Below, in pieces: positions 1 to 10,226 of a stretch of DNA of 64,000 bases. The stretch spans positions 1,288,001 to 1,352,000 of the forward strand of contig NC_016452.1 in assembly GCF_000235365.1 (NCBI RefSeq), in the 5' to 3' direction. The notes under the pieces were generated by a model, which was not told the origin of the DNA, ran no database searches, and saw nothing but the letters and a program-made list of their open reading frames with translations. Positions within the stretch are counted from its first letter, which is position 1. The number at the start of each line of letters is the position of its first letter. The position numbers and the translations under genes were made by a program. Origin of the DNA: Eremothecium cymbalariae DBVPG#7215 (Eukaryota; Ascomycota; Saccharomycetes; Saccharomycetales; Saccharomycetaceae).

Positions 1-1
1 C

Positions 2-526
2 CTAGACTACTGCTGCCCATTCTCCGGCAAACTCTTCCTCCGCTGGTACGACGAAATATTCCCAACTGTGCAATCCAACACAAAGTACCAAATCGTCATC
101 CAAAACGTTATCCAACCATGGCACATCGGCTCCCAGTACATGTGCGAAACCGCCTTGGCCGTGGCAAAATTGAAACCTGAAAAGTTCATCCCCTTCTCAA
201 AGGCGTTGTTTGAGTCCCAACAACGCTGGTTCGACAGCAACACCGCAGACAAGTCCAGAAACGAAATCTACACGGAATTGGCCCTGTTCGCCCAGGAATC
301 TGTCAATCTCCCAGCTGATAGTCTCCTTCCTCTTTTGCTAGTCTCCTCGGATGACGGCAACGCCGTCGTCAAGGATGTAAAATACTTCACCCGCTACCAC
401 AGACAAAACGGCGTCCACGTGACCCCCACCCTCGCCCTCAACGGCATCATAATCCCCGCCATCGAATCCAGCACTCCAACTGACCGCGTCTGGAAAATCA
501 TCGATCCACTAGCTACCACGGAATAA
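2..526 (+). CDS. DsbA-like thioredoxin-fold protein, 3' part only
   Basis: The gene enters from the left edge, so its start is missing; 174 codons are visible and it ends at TAA 524-526. The visible part opens with DYCCPFSGKLFLRWYDE. This resembles the redox-site segment of DsbA/2-hydroxychromene-isomerase-type thioredoxin folds (a D-x-x-CP-[FY]-S pattern just after the first strand). The rest, including NVIQPWHIGSQYMCETALA and a late HVTPTLALNG segment with the cis-proline region, fits the same fold. I infer a thiol-disulfide oxidoreductase or glutathione-transferase-kappa-like enzyme; substrate and location are unknown. I recognise no named S. cerevisiae counterpart. The in-frame GTG at 68 is not a start, because the frame is open to the window edge. 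Confidence 0.6.
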   Translation, partial: LDYCCPFSGKLFLRWYDEIFPTVQSNTKYQIVIQNVIQPWHIGSQYMCETALAVAKLKPEKFIPFSKALFESQQRWFDSNTADKSRNEIYTELALFAQESVNLPADSLLPLLLVSSDDGNAVVKDVKYFTRYHRQNGVHVTPTLALNGIIIPAIESSTPTDRVWKIIDPLATTE

Positions 527-594
527 GCCATCCCCGCGGCCCGCTCTTCTAGCGTATCTACCTACATACCCAGCCTAAGTAAAACGAGTCATCC

Positions 595-1077
595 GATAAG
601 AACATGTGGACATCTAATTTCATGGACATGTAAACAACCCTTATCACATCCCGAAAACAAAAGTAATACCTTATCGCTCCCTGGATAAACCGCAAAAACA
701 CTTGCGTAATACACAAACAAACAGAAAAACAACGGCAGGACGAAACTTCCCAGCACTCTCAAACCCAGCAAACAAACCACGCAAATGCCGCGTTTCTCCT
801 CTTTATATAGCCTGACCCACAGAAAACCAATCCTGTGAGAAACACAAGATCAAAACCAAAGAAAACCCTCTATGTTCGTTGTTGTTGTTCGTTTGATAAC
901 AAAAAAAACGTCCACAAAAGGGTCTTTCTGGCATATTTTATTCCATAATTAGCTGCCTGCGTTAGGAACTGCCTAATGCAGTGCCTAACGCAGTGCCTAA
1001 GAAAGCCCGGAGTACCTAACAATCTTAACGCCAGCCCGCCACTCCTACTGAAACTTGCACTTACCCTCCGCGGATAA
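595..1077. promoter_or_regulatory. Cluster of GATAA cores, possible GATA-factor sites
   Basis: GATAA cores occur at 595-600 (GATAAG), 640-645 and 670-675 (both as CTTATC on the + strand), 895-899 and 1073-1077. GLN1 in yeasts is activated by the GATA factors Gln3/Gat1 under poor nitrogen supply, so these could be UAS-NTR elements. They lie 0.9-1.4 kb from the GLN1 ATG, farther than usual, and this short motif is common by chance. Confidence 0.3.
957..1003. repeat. Three 12-bp repeats with nested inverted repeat
   Basis: Three tandem 12-mers (ACTGCCTAATGC, AGTGCCTAACGC, AGTGCCTAAGAA) run from 968 to 1003. The arm CTGCGTTAGG at 957-966 is the perfect inverse of CCTAACGCAG at 984-993, and ACTGC/GCAGT (968-972 and 978-982) form a smaller stem inside. 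Confidence 0.7.
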
Positions 1078-1970
1078 AGCCTAGCCAATCGGCGGATCTA
1101 CCACTCCTCTCCTCGCGGCCTTACGTAATCGCCATAGTAGTACGCTTGCTTTCCAGACAAGCGACAACGGAAAAACTTTGAGGACATTACATACAAAACA
1201 AGACAAGACGAAAGAATTCTAAGCGCAGCGCAGCGCAATCAAAATTACTTGATTAACCAATCAATCTTATGGCCATTTTGGCAAAAATAGCCAATCAAAA
1301 GGTGAAATGACGATTGGATTTGGCGGATTGGTTTTTTTGTTTGATGGAAAGCTGATTTTACGCCCCTTATTGGACAAAGTGAATATCTTGGACAAGAAAA
1401 AAGGAAAGAAAACGCCGCTTTCTCACGTCGAAGGGCCAACGACAAGAGCTTTTGTAAAAGAAAAGCCCAATGGATTCATTAAGCGAGGTTATGGTGATGG
1501 CAATCGTATGGGGTATGATCACTATTTGATTTGATTGGTTTTTATTGAAGGCTAGGAATAGGAAGCCTGGGGAGCAAGATTTCTTGTATATATAGTATAT
1601 ATAGGCGAAGTATATTGGTTGTTGGCTGGCGGTATAAGCAGTTCTGGATATTAGTAGCATCAAGAGGCTCATCATCGACATCAGGCCAAGAAACTTTATT
1701 GAATCATTTATTTTTTTTGTTGTATAGGCAGGAAACAAGGGACGTATAGGCTTTTTTTGGGGTTTTAGGATTTTTTATATTATATTATAATATATTAGAG
1801 GAACCACAAGAGAGGACGAGCGAACACAGGGGATATATATAGATATATTAGGTTGTCGTGTATCCATCGTTGTTGTTATTATAGCGCGGCTGGTTATAGT
1901 AAGGAAATATTTGTTCTGGAGGTATAACAATTAGAGGGAGAAGAAAAAAAACAAATAGAAAGCAGTAGCT

Positions 1971-3080
1971 ATGAGTGAGTTAGTTCAGCAGGCAGCTGTT
2001 TTGCAGAAGTATTTGGAGTTGGACCAGAGGGGGGTTATTATTGCGGAGTATGTTTGGATTGATTCCACGGGTAATTTGCGTTCCAAGGGACGGACTTTGG
2101 GGAAGAAGGTGAATTCTGTGGATGAGTTACCGGAGTGGAATTTTGATGGGTCGTCTACGGGGCAGGCGCCAGGGCATGATTCGGATGTGTATTTGAAGCC
2201 GGTTGCGTTTTATGCTGATCCGTTTAGGAAGGGGGACAACATTATTGTGTTGTCTGAATGCTGGAACAACGATGGGACGCCTAACAAGTTCAATCACAGA
2301 CACGAGGCTGCGAAGTTGTTTGAGGCGCACAAGAGCGCGGATCTATGGTTTGGGTTGGAGCAGGAGTACACGTTGTTTGACCAGTTCGATAATGTTTACG
2401 GGTGGCCCAAGGGGGGATATCCTGCGCCTCAGGGCCCATACTACTGTGGAGTTGGTGCTGGGAAGGTGTTTGCTAGGGATGTGATCGAGGCGCATTACCG
2501 GGCGTGCCTCTATGCCGGGGTGCATATTTCCGGTATCAATGCTGAGGTGATGCCATCGCAGTGGGAGTTCCAGGTGGGGCCTTGTACAGACATCTCCATG
2601 GGGGACGAGCTATGGATTGCCAGATACTTGTTGCACAGAGTTGCTGAGGAGTTTGGCGTCAAGGTTTCGTTCCATCCAAAGCCCTTGAAGGGAGATTGGA
2701 ATGGTGCCGGTTGTCATGCTAATGTCTCTACGAAGGAGATGAGGGCGCCTGGAGGTATGAAGTATATCGAAGCGGCTATCGAGAAGTTGTCAAAGAGGCA
2801 CGTCGAACACATCAAGTTGTACGGTAGTGACAATGAACAGAGGTTGACCGGCAGTTTCGAAACGTCGTCGATGTCTTCCTTCTCCTCTGGTGTCGCGAAT
2901 AGAGGTGCATCCATCAGAATTCCAAGATCCGTTAACAGGGAGGGACGTGGTTACTTTGAGGACCGCAGACCTGCATCTAACATTGATCCGTACTTGGTTA
3001 CCGGTATTATGTGTGAAACTATATGTGGCGCCATAGAGAATGCCGATATGTCTAAAGAATTTGAAAGAGAATCCTCTTAA
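1971..3080 (+). CDS. GLN1: Glutamine synthetase
   Basis: Makes glutamine from glutamate, ammonia and ATP in the cytosol. The 369-residue product matches the usual length of eukaryotic GSII enzymes (about 370). Family signatures are visible in order: [10 protein letters not shown] near residue 60, the ATP/glutamate site [15 protein letters not shown] near 240, and the loop [10 protein letters not shown] near 285, followed by the RIPR segment near 315. The start is the ATG at 1971, preceded by an A-rich leader. VMA13 follows on the same strand, as in the YPR035W-YPR036W order of S. cerevisiae. GATA-type sites lie far upstream. No odd features in the reading frame. Confidence 0.98.
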   Translation: MSELVQQAAVLQKYLELDQRGVIIAEYVWIDSTGNLRSKGRTLGKKVNSVDELPEWNFDGSSTGQAPGHDSDVYLKPVAFYADPFRKGDNIIVLSECWNNDGTPNKFNHRHEAAKLFEAHKSADLWFGLEQEYTLFDQFDNVYGWPKGGYPAPQGPYYCGVGAGKVFARDVIEAHYRACLYAGVHISGINAEVMPSQWEFQVGPCTDISMGDELWIARYLLHRVAEEFGVKVSFHPKPLKGDWNGAGCHANVSTKEMRAPGGMKYIEAAIEKLSKRHVEHIKLYGSDNEQRLTGSFETSSMSSFSSGVANRGASIRIPRSVNREGRGYFEDRRPASNIDPYLVTGIMCETICGAIENADMSKEFERESS

Positions 3081-3873
3081 AGGAAGACGGGAAGGGTCCT
3101 CCCCAAGAAACATCGATGCCAACTTTGTTGTGAAGGGAAACATTCTTGGGACAACTAATCTATTGAGAACTATTTATACAACCAACACTCTGACTTTATT
3201 CTCGTACCTGCCTGCCTATCTATACATGCTACATTTGAGTTGACACTAATACTAAAAGAGACTTAATTGGAGGAATATTTAAAAAAGAAATATACAAGAT
3301 GTTTTTGGACTTAGTCCGCTTTGGTTAAAGGGAGAGTTCATTCCGAGCAGGAGGGATGGTGATGACGTAGAAGATGTGCCCTGATCGAATGGAACTGAGG
3401 CGTCAACGTTCCGTAGTAAAGTACGTTGCGTGTGACATTCACCGCTGCGACTCGTTATAATTGTATAGTTAAAAAGAAATATACATATAATTAAAGAAAT
3501 AACACCTGTATAATGCTGCCCAACTCTAGAACCGTATGTCAGTTGCCTGGGCTTTGTTATCCGTTACTGGCCAACACTGACCGGCTTCCGAGTACTCGAA
3601 AACTGTTTAACAGAGAGACGAGTCATCATGTCTCTCGATATATGTTACCCGGGTTTCATAATTTAAAAAAGATATTTTGAGAAATTGAAAAATCGCTTTT
3701 TTTATAAGGGGGCGTTCTCTGTTCTGTTAAAACTGGTTAAAACTGGTACTATGAACACACGTAGAAAACTGTAACCGCACACCACGCCTACTAGATCTGT
3801 CGAAATCACTCTCAAGGTGTGGGTACCACAGGGTTGAGTTACTGGAATCGGTTTCATAATATATCGTCACACA
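3081..3873. other. GLN1-VMA13 spacer
   Basis: No gene is supported. The stretch holds the GLN1 3' region, AT-rich tracts and a 10-bp direct duplication (GTTAAAACTG twice, near 3726-3745) about 130 bp before the VMA13 start. Confidence 0.5.
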
Positions 3874-5295
3874 ATGTCTGTGCACCAACCAGCCAAAAAA
3901 ATTTTGCTAGATAGCACTCATTTTCATGATATTAGAAGTACCATTAGCTCGAGGCCGGTTGCTTGGGACGCATTGGTTAGAGCTGCTGATCTTAGTGAAT
4001 TCGATGCTAGTATTGCGAAGAAGTTAGATTCAGTGCTACTTAAACATGGTGGTAGTAAGTGCTTAGATGTTCCTATTGAAAATTGTGTCCTTGCTTTAGT
4101 TCATTTATTATCTACTTCGAGCAATCAGGATGCTAGAAAGTCTGTGATCAATTTATTGTCAGAATTGTTAACGCATGATAGGTTTGTTCATGAAGTTGTG
4201 CGGTATTTCCAAAAGAATCAGGAGGCAGTCGAAACATTGTTTAATGGGACTTTAGCGGAGGAAACAGTAGATACTCAATTTATTTTGATTTCTTCATTTA
4301 ATGTTGTGTCGTTGTTGGTTCAGAATGGGCTACAGAATGATAACTTGGTTCAGAAACTGCTTTCAAATGATAACTATATCAGCGTTTTGAGTAATTTGGA
4401 TGAAATGGATACATCTTATATATGTATTCGGTTGTTACAAGAGTTACTCACAGTAAAACAATACCGTAAGTTGATATGGATGTATGAGAAAGCTTTTTTA
4501 CCTGTTATGTTCCAAATTTTAGAACGAGCTCTAGAGGCCAAATCACCCACACGGGCTATTGCAGCGAATAGTAACAATTTGGGTATTCAATCGCAATATT
4601 ATGCGTTGTTGATAATCTGGTTGTTAACATTTGAACCGACAATAGCCTCCGAATTGGCTAATAAGTACCTGGTCAAGTTTTTGATGTTGTTGAAGCTTGT
4701 TAAAATAACCATAAAGGAAAAGATTACCCGCCTTTCAATAGCGATAATTTTGAATTGCGTGGCTCCTGATGTTAAAGGTCGTAAAGAAACCATTAAGAAT
4801 TTATTACTCTTGGGTTCAGGCCTTCCCATATTGCAACAGTTGGGCGAAAGAAAGTACAGTGATGAAGAATTACGCGAGGATTTAACACAGCTACAAGGGA
4901 TTCTAACATCTGAATATCAGGAGCTAACATCATTCGATGAATACGTTGCCGAATTGGATTCCAAGTTATTGATTTGGTCGCCACCTCATGTGGATAACAC
5001 ATTTTGGTCCGAAAACTCTCATCGATTCAAGGATGAAAATTGGAAATTATTTAGACAACTATTAGAAGTGTTAGAAGACTATAGTTCCTCGCAAGATTCT
5101 AAGGATAATGTGGCGGTACAAGTTGCGCTGAATGATATCACACACATTGTGGAATTGCAGCCGGAATGCGTTAATGTGCTAGGTAAACTAAACGCAAAGG
5201 TCATTATCATGGAATTATTAAACCATTCAGATTCCAAAGTAAAATACGAGGCGTTGAAAACCACACAAGCATTTGTCGCCAATACTTTCAAATAA
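3874..5295 (+). CDS. VMA13: V-ATPase V1 subunit H
   Basis: Regulatory subunit H of the vacuolar proton pump. It sits at the V1-Vo interface, is needed for ATP hydrolysis coupled to pumping, and silences free V1. The 473-residue protein is close to S. cerevisiae Vma13 (478). It is all-helical with armadillo-like repeats. The conserved C-terminal segment DENWKLFRQLLEVLE and the close ELLNHSDSKVKYEALKTTQA is typical of the family. It sits between GLN1 and ACF4, matching YPR036W. Confidence 0.95.
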   Translation: MSVHQPAKKILLDSTHFHDIRSTISSRPVAWDALVRAADLSEFDASIAKKLDSVLLKHGGSKCLDVPIENCVLALVHLLSTSSNQDARKSVINLLSELLTHDRFVHEVVRYFQKNQEAVETLFNGTLAEETVDTQFILISSFNVVSLLVQNGLQNDNLVQKLLSNDNYISVLSNLDEMDTSYICIRLLQELLTVKQYRKLIWMYEKAFLPVMFQILERALEAKSPTRAIAANSNNLGIQSQYYALLIIWLLTFEPTIASELANKYLVKFLMLLKLVKITIKEKITRLSIAIILNCVAPDVKGRKETIKNLLLLGSGLPILQQLGERKYSDEELREDLTQLQGILTSEYQELTSFDEYVAELDSKLLIWSPPHVDNTFWSENSHRFKDENWKLFRQLLEVLEDYSSSQDSKDNVAVQVALNDITHIVELQPECVNVLGKLNAKVIIMELLNHSDSKVKYEALKTTQAFVANTFK

Positions 5296-5404
5296 AATAA
5301 AAGCATATAAAATATTATAAGTAAAAAAAACGTAGAATCTGCAAACGTACGTCTATTACTTCCCCAAAGCATGGCTTGCCCCTTCAGATCATCTATAGGA
5401 TTTT

Positions 5405-6376
5405 TTAGTACTTAGTCCGGCTATATGCAGCTACGACATCGTCGCCTTTTCCAGCTCCCAAACTGGATGCAACTATGTGATCTTCAATCAGGGGTGCATC
5501 TTGTTTTTCATATTTGAACCCGCTAAAATTATGGTCGACTTCTTCTGACGAAACTTCTTCTTCCGAATCATACTCCATCTTCTCCTTCAAACAGAATCGA
5601 TCCAAATCTCTGTCGCCATCAAATTCGTGTTCTTCGTCCTCATTCACATTAAACTCTTGAAACTTATCCTTCAACATTCCAAAAAAGTTAGTCACACCAC
5701 GGTTGTTGTTTTCATCTCCATTAGAACTTACCTTGAGCGACTGCAATTTGGATTGTGTCAACTGTAGAAGAGATGGCTTACTTTTCACGGTTCCACTTTT
5801 GGCAAGTACAGGAGCTGGTTGCACATCTTGAAAGAAACTACTGATCGATTGTTTACCCTTGGCCAACGCTGCACTATTATGCACATCCTTTATCTTTCGC
5901 TGCAACAGATTAGTAAACTCCTGGCCAGGTAAAGAGCCACCAAGAGACTGCCCAAGTGGCACGCCGCCATTAGACCGACTGGCATTCCCATATCGAGCAG
6001 TCTGCTTCTCCAGTTCCTGTAGTTCCTTCTTAGCCTCACGGAGTTGGAATTCCAATTCATGAACAAGTCGCCTTTTAGTTGACAGCTGACAGAGAAGGTC
6101 TGTAGGGATGTCCTTTAAATCATCAGAACTACCATCTCCTCCGACTGCATTTTGAAACTCACCATCACAATTATCAATACCCTTATTACTAGCAACTGGT
6201 TTCCCAGAGGACTGTGTATCTATACCTTTCTTTGATGACAGCGAATTTTGTTGCGGTGTCAGCTGTCGATTCTCATTGCTGAGTCGATTTTCAAAACGTT
6301 TTTTTTGTTGCTGCTGAACAATCTTTGAAGGGCGCATCCCACTTAATTCATTGCCTTTAAATTGATTGATAGACAT
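5405..6376 (-). CDS. ACF4: Acf4-like cortical/actin-linked protein
   Basis: A 323-residue protein of low complexity. An N-terminal SGMRPSKIVQQQQKKRFENR motif is followed by a heptad-like coiled coil (near KRRLVHELEFQLREAKKEL) and a very acidic C-terminal third. By position (next to CSN12, as YJR083C is next to YJR084W), size (Acf4 is 309) and character, it is the ortholog of Acf4, a poorly understood protein linked to actin cytoskeleton organisation. The frame is open upstream to a TTG at 6418, but the first ATG is at 6376. Fast-evolving; the assignment leans on synteny. Confidence 0.75.
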   Translation of the reverse strand: MSINQFKGNELSGMRPSKIVQQQQKKRFENRLSNENRQLTPQQNSLSSKKGIDTQSSGKPVASNKGIDNCDGEFQNAVGGDGSSDDLKDIPTDLLCQLSTKRRLVHELEFQLREAKKELQELEKQTARYGNASRSNGGVPLGQSLGGSLPGQEFTNLLQRKIKDVHNSAALAKGKQSISSFFQDVQPAPVLAKSGTVKSKPSLLQLTQSKLQSLKVSSNGDENNNRGVTNFFGMLKDKFQEFNVNEDEEHEFDGDRDLDRFCLKEKMEYDSEEEVSSEEVDHNFSGFKYEKQDAPLIEDHIVASSLGAGKGDDVVAAYSRTKY

Positions 6377-6625
6377 CGACCCTTCGTTCCAACAACTTTG
6401 ACCACTAGTACTGGTCAAAATAGTAGGTAGCTTAAAAGTCTGCGACAGCTAAAACATCTCAGTCACCTTTTAGGATCCGCACCTATACTCTCTCACTTTT
6501 CGAGCCGTGAAAAAAAAATCCAGTTTTCAAACACACAGCATTTCGTATCATTACCCATTGATGCACCATCTCTGCACTCAGATAAATACAGAACCGACCA
6601 TTTTTGGACCGCCAGAAACAGTCCA

Positions 6626-7894
6626 ATGCAAGCAGTTCTTGCATGTTTTCAACTGAAGCAGAACAACGAGCGTCTGATAGACTTTATAGGGTATAATACC
6701 AAGCGTGTGGCTAATAGGCTAACTGATACCACCGATGAGAAGTTACTCAATTTCGTGCATAACACCCAATTACTCAAGGATGAGTGGGCCAGCTCGGCGA
6801 CACATACTGCTGAGCTCTTCCGGTTGGCTCAGGAGCAATTGAAGTCATTGAACCGCATAGCAGAATGGGAACCTGATTGGATCGTCTATCCGCTGTATAT
6901 GTGTGCTTTACAACTGTTCAAGATCGCAGAAGCTCTCGATCGCAGTGCAGAGGCTTCTTCGCAAACAGCCAAACCAGGTGACCTTAAGCAAGAGGGATAC
7001 CTTACCCAATGCGGGCGCACAATTCACATGTCTTTGAATCTCTGTCTGAAAGACCGCGACCCCAGCGCTACCAACAAGCGCTATGGTGCTTATTACTTCG
7101 CCCTATTGCTATTCAAAGCGTACCACAAACTCCGTGCCCATGGTCTCATCACCAATATGGTTAAAGTGCTGGAATCTCGCTCTAAGGAGCTTCCCTCCGT
7201 GCAGAGTGCTTTTGGTAACAGACGTGCGTTCACTGTTACATACTGCTACTATCTGGGCCGCTACTATGCCTGCAGAAAAAGCGATTATGCCAAGGGTTTC
7301 CATTGGCTGAACATGGCTCTCATGGATTGCCACACCTCATATAAAAACCAACAACGGCAGATCTTAGTCTTTTTGATCCCCATCGCCTTCTTAACGAATA
7401 GATGGTATCCACGGAATCACGTGCTAAACAAATGCGACCCTGCGAAAGCTGGCATAGATTACAGACCGATAAAGACTGCACTCCTACAAGGTAACCTGGC
7501 ACTCCTGGATCAGCAGCTGGAACATCAGCAACTACCTCTTTTGACACGTGACCTATATCTCCCTTTCTCCCACCTGCGGCCCTACGTAATATTAAGACTG
7601 GTCAAACTTGTCTGGAAGCACAACCACAGCAACTGGAAACTCCCCACAGCCCTGATCGCAACTGCCATCGCCTTCGCCTCCAAAAATTCGACGACAACTA
7701 CTACTGCTGCTACGTCTAGCGACAAGTCCCCCGCCAATGATGTCGATGCTGATCTTCTGGATCGTACAGAGTGTCTAATAGCCAACCTTATCAACAAAGG
7801 ATTCGTAAAGGGGTACCTCTCCCACGGTAATCGGGTCCTCGTCGTAAGTAAGACTGAACCTTTCCCCAGACTCGTTCGTAAAAATGCCATTTAG
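6626..7894 (+). CDS. CSN12: PCI-domain protein Csn12
   Basis: The 422-residue protein is almost the same length as S. cerevisiae Csn12 (423). An N-terminal helical repeat region (WIVYPLYMCALQLFKIAEAL, NKRYGAYYFALLLFKAYHKL) is followed by a C-terminal PCI winged helix. The ending, LIANLINKGFVKGYLSH, is the characteristic PCI segment of the PCID2/Thp1/Csn12 family. In yeast Csn12 associates with the COP9 signalosome and with mRNA export/splicing factors. The start is the ATG at 6626. It is divergent from ACF4 across a 249-bp shared promoter, as in YJR083C-YJR084W. Confidence 0.93.
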   Translation: MQAVLACFQLKQNNERLIDFIGYNTKRVANRLTDTTDEKLLNFVHNTQLLKDEWASSATHTAELFRLAQEQLKSLNRIAEWEPDWIVYPLYMCALQLFKIAEALDRSAEASSQTAKPGDLKQEGYLTQCGRTIHMSLNLCLKDRDPSATNKRYGAYYFALLLFKAYHKLRAHGLITNMVKVLESRSKELPSVQSAFGNRRAFTVTYCYYLGRYYACRKSDYAKGFHWLNMALMDCHTSYKNQQRQILVFLIPIAFLTNRWYPRNHVLNKCDPAKAGIDYRPIKTALLQGNLALLDQQLEHQQLPLLTRDLYLPFSHLRPYVILRLVKLVWKHNHSNWKLPTALIATAIAFASKNSTTTTTAATSSDKSPANDVDADLLDRTECLIANLINKGFVKGYLSHGNRVLVVSKTEPFPRLVRKNAI

Positions 7895-8588
7895 AGAGAG
7901 GAACCTTAGAGACCTCGAGGAAAAGCCCCCCGTCGGTCGAGCCCCTCAAGCTGACTAAGCTGCCCCACCACTTCTCTACGCGCTTCAAACACCGGTGCCC
8001 CTCATTGCTGTGCGTCCATATGGGAAAAATGATAATCGTCGAGGACTGCCGTTACGAGTCGAAAAAAGCCACAGCTCTATTCCCTTCCGCTAGAACTCAG
8101 TATCCCTACCGTACTTCTAGCTTTCAGGGACGCATGACCATGGTAGTTGCGCTGCATATACATGTCCGCCTAAAGGGACCGTTCAAAGTACGCGATGTAC
8201 ACTTTGTTTAACATTGGATGAATGATATGTATGCGATAAGCTTCCCGCCAGCCATGCCATTCATGTACGCCATAAGAATAGAAGCCCAAAGCAGAAAAAG
8301 AGAGCTACGCAGAGGGATCCGGAGGCTTTTTTGAATACACGTCTTTTTACAAATACTTGATCACGCACTGCAGGTGTATTTACATTACGCACGAGGGTTT
8401 TTAATTAGAGAGCCTGATATTCAGATATATGTCTTGGTCACTCATACGTAAACGTATTTTTAAAAGTTATAATTGTAATATATATATTATATATATTATA
8501 TAGGATCTATTTCTTGAGAGCAGATAGCACATCACAACTCTATAAGATAAAGAAGATATAATCTATTCAAATAAAAACATCAGAAATA
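7895..8588. other. Spacer after CSN12
   Basis: No gene is supported; a 68-codon frame at 8005-8211 has no recognisable features. The last 130 bp are strongly AT-rich (TATATA runs near 8478-8502) and probably form the promoter of the small gene that follows. Confidence 0.5.
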
Positions 8589-8762
8589 ATGAAATTCCTA
8601 ATTTTGACCCCAGAAGAATCGCTGCCTTTTGTGATCCCATCGCTGTCGCCCGTCACACCATCAGGCTCTAGTAGCCGGAAGGATAGCTTTGGCAGTACAT
8701 GTGATGAATGTTGCGCACACCGTCGGAAGGACTCATCTGCATCGAGCTTACAACTGCAATAG
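8589..8762 (+). CDS. SPO24: 57-residue Spo24-like small protein
   Basis: A small frame starting with ATG 8589 and ending at TAG 8760-8762. It has a well-formed upstream region: a TATATA-rich promoter and an A-rich leader ending ...AAATAATG. The product begins MKFLILTPEESLPFVIPSLS, then SPVTPSGSSSR, and is Ser/Pro-rich and basic. It lies on the + strand between VMA13 and ERV2, the interval that in S. cerevisiae holds YPR036W-A (SPO24, a 67-residue sporulation protein of the prospore membrane). I infer orthology from position, size and character, not from an alignment. Confidence 0.45.
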   Translation: MKFLILTPEESLPFVIPSLSPVTPSGSSSRKDSFGSTCDECCAHRRKDSSASSLQLQ

Positions 8763-9247
8763 GAAAGAGAAAGGTGAGATAGAGGTTATGGTTTAGCCGC
8801 AGTGTGCACGGCATTCACACATAGGCGGCGACGGGACACGACTGTGTATGGGTTTTATTTAACAGTCTTAGAACGTTTTTTTGTGTTCTAAGGATGGTGG
8901 TTTGGTGGTTTTCGGCTTCAGAGTTATGTCGCTGGACTGAGGTTTCCGCCTGTTCGCCCGCCATCAGGCAGCCCCTAGAGGGAGAGATTGTCTGGAGGGT
9001 TTAAGCTGCGCACCGACCATAAGGAGAGGCCTTGCTAAGGAAGCCTCGGGAAAGTTGGTTTTGTTCGTTAGGAACTTAATTACGTAGCGATATACATTTA
9101 TGTGTAGTCAGTCAATCGATAACAATGGCAAATGGTTTCCCTCTTGCTCCTGAACACATCTACAGGCCTAGCATCATATCGTTTAACCGACGAGCATGTA
9201 TGGTTGGCTATGGGTGAAAGTATTTACAATGGATATCACGTGATCTT
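8763..9247. other. Spacer between the small gene and TMH11
   Basis: No gene is seen. It holds the 3' regions of two convergent genes. A 10-bp palindrome ATCACGTGAT (9235-9244) sits three bases beyond the TMH11 stop. Confidence 0.4.
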
Positions 9248-9565
9248 TCAGGGGTAGAACTCTCTGTACTTGCGGTAATAGTAAACAGTGCCGTAGCCAC
9301 CTAGGACAGTCAACACCAATGGGACTGGCTTCTTAAAACGGGATGGGAAGCCTCTTACAACCCCGGTTAGAAATAGCACAGAACTAGCGCCTAAAGCGAT
9401 TTCGAGACCATTGTCCATGTTGTTTCTTAAAAGGTAGCCGGCGTAAGCGTAGATACTACCGAAAACGAGACCTGCAGCTAACGAGGGCACAGACTTCTTG
9501 CGCCAATAGCCCATGCCGCCGCCGATTGCAGCGAGTGCAGCAAGTGAAAATGCTGGGTGTTCCAT
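9248..9565 (-). CDS. TMH11: TMEM14-family membrane protein
   Basis: A 105-residue protein with four hydrophobic segments and the glycine-rich small-residue pattern of the TMEM14/UPF0136 family (AALAAIGGGMGYWRK, SLAAGLVFGSIYAYAGYLL). It ends in a basic tail, YYYRKYREFYP. In S. cerevisiae the counterpart YJR085C/Tmh11 is mitochondrial. Animal TMEM14 proteins are mitochondrial inner-membrane proteins linked to haem or lipid transport. Position beside STE18 matches YJR085C-YJR086W. The start is the ATG at 9565. Confidence 0.9.
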   Translation of the reverse strand: MEHPAFSLAALAAIGGGMGYWRKKSVPSLAAGLVFGSIYAYAGYLLRNNMDNGLEIALGASSVLFLTGVVRGFPSRFKKPVPLVLTVLGGYGTVYYYRKYREFYP

Positions 9566-10226
9566 TGTGGATGATGTTTTTTGTCGGATTAATGTGCCAA
9601 CTTGTGTTTTTGATTCGAGTGTATGTGTTTATTATGTATGTGCATAGTATATATAGCTGGATGCAGGATTGGTCTTCTGGAGGACGACAAAATAAGGCCG
9701 GGTAACACTTTTGATGTGAGTCCGTAAAACAGGGCTCTCTGTCTGCAAATGACAATTGATTGAGAGGGACAAAAGTGAAACTTTGGTGAGCAAGTTTACG
9801 GTGAGCAGCTTGCAGGTGTACGTGGTATTTGTTATATGTTGTTGTTTTTGTTGGATCAGGAAGCCGTGGGATCTGTATAGCCGTAATAAGATGTCTTCAT
9901 TCTCGCGTTGCGCCAGTGGTTTAGGGCACTGACTATTCAAACTTTTGATGTACAATTTGACAAGGCTTTCTTTCAGGCATATATGCTAATGACCGAATAA
10001 GTAGAAAAAAAATTAAAATATAGAGTAGTCAGCTTGTTATTTCTTTAGAAGAGCTTGTATGTTATATATCGGCAGAATCTTGATATACGGGGGAATACGG
10101 GAAGTTGTAACTAGATAAGCTCTGAGAAGTGTTAATCACATCATCTACTGGGACGATACGCAGGCGTGGATTGCAGTTGGTCGAGCAGAGAGAGAGCGAG
10201 AAGAGAAAAGAGCAGGAGCAAGAAAT
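9566..10226. other. Divergent TMH11-STE18 promoter region
   Basis: Intergenic. A chance frame (9632-9955, minus) is not supported. I see no perfect pheromone-response element (ATGAAACA); a TGAAACT lies near 9776. Confidence 0.4.

Larger units (their letters stand above)
527..1970. other. Long spacer upstream of GLN1
   Basis: This 1.4-kb stretch has no convincing gene. It holds a nested repeat at 957-1003, five GATAA cores between 595 and 1077, a short GCGCA-type reiteration near 1222-1236 and AT-rich runs just before GLN1. Open frames at 1245-1534 on both strands look like chance ORFs. Confidence 0.6.

Noticed and set aside
9905..9965. tRNA-like A-box segment (GCGCCAGTGGTTTAGGGCA) on the + strand
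   Set aside because: The beginning resembles a tRNA D-arm but there is no B-box and no acceptor stem. At most a decayed tRNA fragment.
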